Part shown: piece by piece, positions 60,490 to 64,000 of the stretch
How the letters are laid out: each line of letters begins with the position of its first letter
How positions within the stretch are numbered: the stretch's first letter is position 1
Source of the DNA: Chryseobacterium tagetis
Lineage (GTDB): Bacteria; Bacteroidota; Bacteroidia; Flavobacteriales; Weeksellaceae
NCBI RefSeq assembly: GCF_016735585.2
Contig: NZ_JAERSE020000001.1
Location: 682,001 to 746,000, forward strand
Direction of reading: 5' to 3'
DNA length: 64,000 nt
The notes under the pieces: model-generated
What the model was told of the DNA's origin: nothing
The model's input: only the letters and a program-made list of their open reading frames with translations
Databases searched by the model: none
Program-made: the position numbers and the translations under genes

Positions 60490-60641
60490 AACGCAAAGTT
60501 TAAATAGGGTATTGATGATAATTTAAGTGAGCAAAGATTTAATCAACAAGTTGATTGGATGAAGCTTCCGATATTGCTTCGCGAAACAATTTATTGTCTT
60601 TGCATTCTTAAATAAAACATATCATTATAGTTCTTTGCGTT
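60490..60641. repeat. Dispersed intergenic element with terminal inverted repeats, copy 2 (type A)
   Basis: A 152-base non-coding element with perfect nine-base ends AACGCAAAG (60490-60498) and CTTTGCGTT (60633-60641). Nested pairs (GAGCAAAGA / GTCTTTGC), the palindrome AATCAACAAGTTGATT (60541-60556) and GAAGCTTC / GCTTCGCG follow in the same order as in copy 1 at 21253-21408 and on the same strand. The two copies differ mainly in the flanking spacers. It lies between the AddB-like gene and the terminator shared with the acyl-CoA dehydrogenase gene. Confidence 0.8.
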
Positions 60642-60654
60642 TAAGCAAATACAA

Positions 60655-60694
60655 AAAAGAGCATGATCATTTTAAAATTGGTCATGCTCTTTTA
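60655..60694. terminator. Bidirectional terminator between convergent genes
   Basis: AAAAGAGCATGATCA / TGGTCATGCTCTTTT with a 10-base AT loop and A/T runs on both sides, between the AddB-like gene and the acyl-CoA dehydrogenase gene. Confidence 0.9.
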
Positions 60695-60711
60695 TATTCG
60701 ATTTCTATATC

Positions 60712-61890
60712 CTAGAATGCGTTAATTCCGGTAATATCTAAACCAGTGATCAATAAATGAACATCATGCGTTCCTTCGTAAGTAATTACGGATTCTAGGT
60801 TTGCAGCGTGTCTCATCATCGGGAACTCACCCATGATTCCCATTCCACCAAGGATTTGGCGGGATTCTCTTGCAATATCAATCGCCATTTTTACATTGTT
60901 TCTTTTCGCCATAGAGATTTGAGCAGGAGTCGCTTTATGAGCGTTTTTAAGACTTCCTAGTTGTAAGCAAAGTAATTGCGCCTTAGTGATTTCAGTCAGG
61001 AATTCTGCTAATTTTTTCTGTTGTAACTGATAAGAACCGATTGGTTTTCCAAATTGCTTTCTTTCTTTAGAATACTGAACTGCAGTACAATAACAGTCAA
61101 TAGCAGCTCCGATTACACCCCATGAAATTCCGTATCTCGCTGAATTCAGACAAGACAAAGGTCCTTTTAATCCTGTAACTCCCGGAAGTAAATTTTCTTT
61201 CGGAACTTTCACGTCATTGAAAACCAATTCTCCTGTTTTGGAAGCTCTTAAGCTCCATTTATTGTGGGTTTCAGGAGTTGTAAAGCCTTCCATTCCTCTT
61301 TCAACGATTAATCCCTGAACTTTTCCTTCTTCATTCTTAGCCCAGACTACAGCGATATCGCAAAGCGGGGAATTGGTGATCCACATTTTGGCTCCATTCA
61401 AAAGATAATGATCTCCCATATCTTTAAAATAGGTTTCCATAGAACCCGGATCAGAACCGTGATTAGGCTCTGTCAGTCCAAAAGAACCGATCATTTCTCC
61501 TGAAGCTAACTTTGGTAAATATTTTCTTTTCTGTTCTTCAGAACCGAATTCATTGATAGGGAACATAACTAAAGAACTTTGCACAGATGCTGCAGAACGA
61601 ACGGCAGAATCTCCTCTTTCCAGCTCCTGCATGATCAAACCGTAAGAAATCTGATCAAGACCGGAACCTCCATACTCAACCGGAATATAAGGACCCAATG
61701 CTCCAGCTTTTCCCAATTCTCTCATCAAGCCTGGAATATCGGTATGATTTTGTGCAGCATGATCAATCTGTGGCATGACAAAACTTTCTACCCATTCTCT
61801 GATCGATTGGCGTATAAGTTTGTGTTCTTCGGTAAGTAAAGCATCAATTCCGTAATAATCCGGGATCGATGTAAGAGGATAATATGACAT
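60712..61890 (-). CDS. Glutaryl-CoA dehydrogenase-type acyl-CoA dehydrogenase
   Basis: A 392-residue FAD enzyme of the acyl-CoA dehydrogenase family, close to glutaryl-CoA dehydrogenase, which oxidises and decarboxylates glutaryl-CoA to crotonyl-CoA in lysine and tryptophan breakdown. It shows VEYGGSGLDQISYGLIMQEL, GSFGLTEPNHGSDPGSMET, WITNSPLCDIAVVWAK, the LNSARYGISWGVIGAA stretch typical of this subgroup and the catalytic base Glu372 in TYEGTHDVH. It lacks neighbouring ETF genes or other lysine-degradation genes, so the substrate is inferred from sequence type only. Confidence 0.9.
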   Translation of the reverse strand: MSYYPLTSIPDYYGIDALLTEEHKLIRQSIREWVESFVMPQIDHAAQNHTDIPGLMRELGKAGALGPYIPVEYGGSGLDQISYGLIMQELERGDSAVRSAASVQSSLVMFPINEFGSEEQKRKYLPKLASGEMIGSFGLTEPNHGSDPGSMETYFKDMGDHYLLNGAKMWITNSPLCDIAVVWAKNEEGKVQGLIVERGMEGFTTPETHNKWSLRASKTGELVFNDVKVPKENLLPGVTGLKGPLSCLNSARYGISWGVIGAAIDCYCTAVQYSKERKQFGKPIGSYQLQQKKLAEFLTEITKAQLLCLQLGSLKNAHKATPAQISMAKRNNVKMAIDIARESRQILGGMGIMGEFPMMRHAANLESVITYEGTHDVHLLITGLDITGINAF

Positions 61891-62001
61891 TGTAATTTAA
61901 TTTTTCTAAAAGTAATACTTTTCGCTATTCCGGAGAAATTTTTTTTGAATGCCTGATAAGAATTGATTTTTTCACCTTTTTGAATAGGCTAAAAGCCTCA
62001 A

Positions 62002-62796
62002 TTATTCCTCATCCTCTTTGTCATTTGAGATAGGATACTGATTAGGTGAATTATGAACTTTACTTTTGAACTTGTAGAGATAAGGAGCTTTATTTGCAGA
62101 CCCGTCATATAACTTTTCCAACCTGTCAAGAATGTTGAGGCTCAGTATTTTACGCTGAAAATTATTTCTTCTGAATTTCTCACCCAAAATGGTTTCATAG
62201 AGAGATTGCAGATCTTTCATGGTAAACTTTTCAGGAAGCAAATTACTGGCTGCAACTTCCGTATTGATATTCATTCTCAGATATTCAAGACCTGTTTCTA
62301 TGATTCTGTCATGATCAAATGCCATTTGAGGAAGATTATTCACCTCAAACCATTCACAGGTTTCGTTAAAGGCATCAGGAAATGTATTAGCAAGAGAAAA
62401 ATCTATTAAACTACAATACCCTACTGTGATGAATCTTTGAAAAATCCAGTGATCTTTAGGGATTTCAATTCCTTTGTTCTGAAGCAAAATCTGGTGTACA
62501 TTGTTTTCGGTACGGTCTATTCTTCCAAAGGTGTGAAACTGTTTCAGAAAAATATCTTTTATATGTGTTCTTTCATACAAAACACGGGCTGCAGCTTCTC
62601 TGAGATCTTCATCATTAAAGACAAATCCGCCGGGAAGTGACCACAAATTGAGGTCATGATACTTCAAAAGCAATACTTTCAGGATATTATTATGAAAACC
62701 AAATATGGTACAATCTACAGATACATGGGCTACAAAGTCTTTTGTATCAATAAGTTCCTGAAGGTTTTGTTTATTTTTTGTGTCTTTGATTTCCAT
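62002..62796 (-). CDS. NUDIX-domain transcriptional regulator (NrtR-like)
   Basis: A 264-residue protein with a NUDIX hydrolase-like domain (about 20-150) and a C-terminal winged helix (about 180-245, FTMKDLQSLYETILGEKFRR). The NUDIX box is degenerate: LPGGFVFNDEDLREAAARVL keeps the first Gly and Glu, but the REUxEExGU part is changed (VLYERTHI), so hydrolysis is unlikely. Such proteins (NrtR and the sugar regulators of Bacteroidota) bind DNA and sense ADP-ribose or sugars. The preceding transporter gene, 16 bases upstream on the same strand, is a likely target or partner. Confidence 0.87.
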   Translation of the reverse strand: MEIKDTKNKQNLQELIDTKDFVAHVSVDCTIFGFHNNILKVLLLKYHDLNLWSLPGGFVFNDEDLREAAARVLYERTHIKDIFLKQFHTFGRIDRTENNVHQILLQNKGIEIPKDHWIFQRFITVGYCSLIDFSLANTFPDAFNETCEWFEVNNLPQMAFDHDRIIETGLEYLRMNINTEVAASNLLPEKFTMKDLQSLYETILGEKFRRNNFQRKILSLNILDRLEKLYDGSANKAPYLYKFKSKVHNSPNQYPISNDKEDEE

Positions 62797-62812
62797 GGGA
62801 GTAAAAGTAAAA

Positions 62813-64000
62813 TTATTTTCCTAATGTTTTTCTACTTATTGTAAAATAGACTAAACTTATTGTAAATAACATAAGTACAGCGAATAAAATATAAACTGAA
62901 TAGTAGTTCAGTAACTGGTTTCCAAATAAAATTGACATCATAATAGAGCTTACAGAGCTCCCTAATGATGAAAAAATAACAACTAATGAAGTGAAAATAT
63001 TGACTCTTTCCTTATCAACAAGGGTAATCATTTTTGAATTGATAACAGGGTAGAGTGGCGATAAGAAAAGACCTATTACAGGGAATAAAAACAATAATAT
63101 TTTTGAGTTTTCCGGGCCGAGAAACTGTATTCCAATAATAATTGATATGACTGAAACAATCAGTATAAGGCACCAAACATAATATTTTGATAAAGGAAAT
63201 CTATGGATGATATTGGAGGTAATCATTCTTCCTACATAAGAGAAAAGTGCCAGAAATGACGAAGCCTGAAGGGCGAAAAATGAATTGACCTTTAAATGAT
63301 TTTTATAAAAAGAAGGCAGCCAGGAATTAAAACTCTGTTCCACAAAAACGATGGAAAATAATACTGCTAAAAATACAACAACCAAAGGATTGACGAATTC
63401 TGAAAGTTCTTTGATCAGATTTTCTTTTTCTTTTTTTACAGGTTCAGCAATCTCAAGTCTGGAAAATAAAAAAATAGTAACTGCCGATAATACAGAGATA
63501 AATAAGAACCCAAATTTCCAATATTGAGAAAACTGGCTTGAGATCAGCCATCCAAATCCTGTATTTACGACAAAAATCCCGATCATAAAAGAAGCTTCCA
63601 CACTATTCATTGTTTTTGCAAGAGATTTTTCATCTGAAATATTGTTACGGATAACTCCAAACACACATATTTTACCAATCGCAAAGCAGGTTCCAATGAT
63701 AGCGAACCAAAGTTTATAAAACCAGAACACTTCTACAAACGGTAAAATAAGAGAACAAATTCCGACAATACTTAATGCTAAAATCAATGATTTTTTTGTC
63801 CCGAATCTGCTGATAAAGTTGACAGCAAAAAGTGAAATAAAGGCAACGGGAATATCTTTAAATGACTCTAAAAATCCCAATTTATCGTATGTGATTTTTG
63901 CCTCAGAAAGTTGCAGAATTACAATGCCCATGCAGTTTAAAACCATTGAAAAAATAAAGAAAGTAAGTTTCAGCGGAAGGGAGATTTTGGAGAGCTTGGT
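62813..64000 (-). CDS. MFS transporter (5' partial)
   Basis: At least 395 residues of a major facilitator superfamily protein. The frame stays open from the ATG at 63946 to the window edge (SLPLKLTFFIFSMVLNCMGI), so the true start lies outside. At least 11 hydrophobic segments are seen. Charged loops such as RFGTKKSL after the second or third helix fit MFS motif A. EQSFNSWLPSFYKNHLKVN resembles sugar/organic-solute members. It is co-directional with the NUDIX regulator, so uptake of a sugar or related compound under its control is plausible. The substrate is unknown. Confidence 0.85.
   Translation of the reverse strand, partial: TKLSKISLPLKLTFFIFSMVLNCMGIVILQLSEAKITYDKLGFLESFKDIPVAFISLFAVNFISRFGTKKSLILALSIVGICSLILPFVEVFWFYKLWFAIIGTCFAIGKICVFGVIRNNISDEKSLAKTMNSVEASFMIGIFVVNTGFGWLISSQFSQYWKFGFLFISVLSAVTIFLFSRLEIAEPVKKEKENLIKELSEFVNPLVVVFLAVLFSIVFVEQSFNSWLPSFYKNHLKVNSFFALQASSFLALFSYVGRMITSNIIHRFPLSKYYVWCLILIVSVISIIIGIQFLGPENSKILLFLFPVIGLFLSPLYPVINSKMITLVDKERVNIFTSLVVIFSSLGSSVSSIMMSILFGNQLLNYYSVYILFAVLMLFTISLVYFTISRKTLGK

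Noticed and set aside
1..64000. Search by eye for CRISPR arrays, tRNA or rRNA genes, transposases, integrases, toxin-antitoxin pairs and defence genes
   Set aside because: No regularly spaced repeats, cloverleaf-like sequences or recognisable mobile-element or defence proteins were found; the gene content is core chromosomal.

Overview
The window is chromosomal DNA from a member of the Flavobacteriia, most likely Chryseobacterium or a close relative. The DNA is AT-rich. Promoters follow the Bacteroidota TTG-N19/20-TANNTTTG pattern and clear Shine-Dalgarno sites are absent. There is a type IX secretion sorting domain, a GLPGLI protein and many small outer-membrane barrels. The ATP synthase genes form the split Bacteroidota cluster, with the beta and epsilon genes missing. 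The assignment rests on gene content and protein style, not on a search. I see no rRNA, tRNA, CRISPR array, transposase, integrase or prophage.

Layout: 1-3.6 kb holds the 2-oxoglutarate dehydrogenase pair sucA (5' end outside the window) and sucB. 3.6-7.7 kb holds apaG, then a tight leftward cluster: lipid A-type acyltransferase, glycosyltransferase, EndoV-like protein, DEDDh exonuclease and a T9SS cargo. 7.7-12.4 kb holds a thioredoxin-fold protein, an aldehyde dehydrogenase and two secreted proteins that share a repeated module. 12.4-17.6 kb is an EmrAB-TolC-type efflux cluster with a divergent AraC regulator. 17.7-21.2 kb holds rpsF-rpsR-rplI, a ClC antiporter and an unknown gene. 21.7-25.5 kb holds a serine hydrolase, a second lipoyl E2 and a SAM hydroxide adenosyltransferase. 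25.6-30.4 kb holds a PhoH ATPase and five outer-membrane barrel genes, three of them tandem paralogues.

30.5-37.4 kb holds ffh and atpB-E-F-H-A-G. 37.4-39.5 kb holds a candidate non-coding RNA locus, a CNNM/CorC protein and clpS. 39.8-43.0 kb holds two M28 peptidases around an RDD membrane protein. 43.1-48.0 kb holds ferredoxin, serC, serA and a DUF1015 gene running left, with an acyl-CoA reductase diverging. 48.1-55.1 kb holds a BI-1 membrane protein, thioredoxin and peroxiredoxin, a large M16 protease and an aminotransferase. 55.2-60.5 kb holds GLPGLI, rsmG, a lipoprotein, a DUF922 protease and an AddB-like nuclease. 60.7-64 kb holds a glutaryl-CoA-type dehydrogenase, a NUDIX-type regulator and an MFS transporter cut by the window end.

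The window is mostly ordinary core genome. The observations most worth a second look are: an M28 paralogue that has lost a zinc-binding His and the catalytic Glu (41.6-43.0 kb); stem-loops after atpE and after atpA, at two steps of subunit stoichiometry; several short intergenic elements bounded by related terminal inverted repeats, one family present twice; a three-copy ~50-residue module shared by two neighbouring secreted proteins; a DUF1015 protein with a DGHHR motif beside serA/serC; an EndoV-like protein without the HPR segment; and a possible regulated small RNA after atpG.
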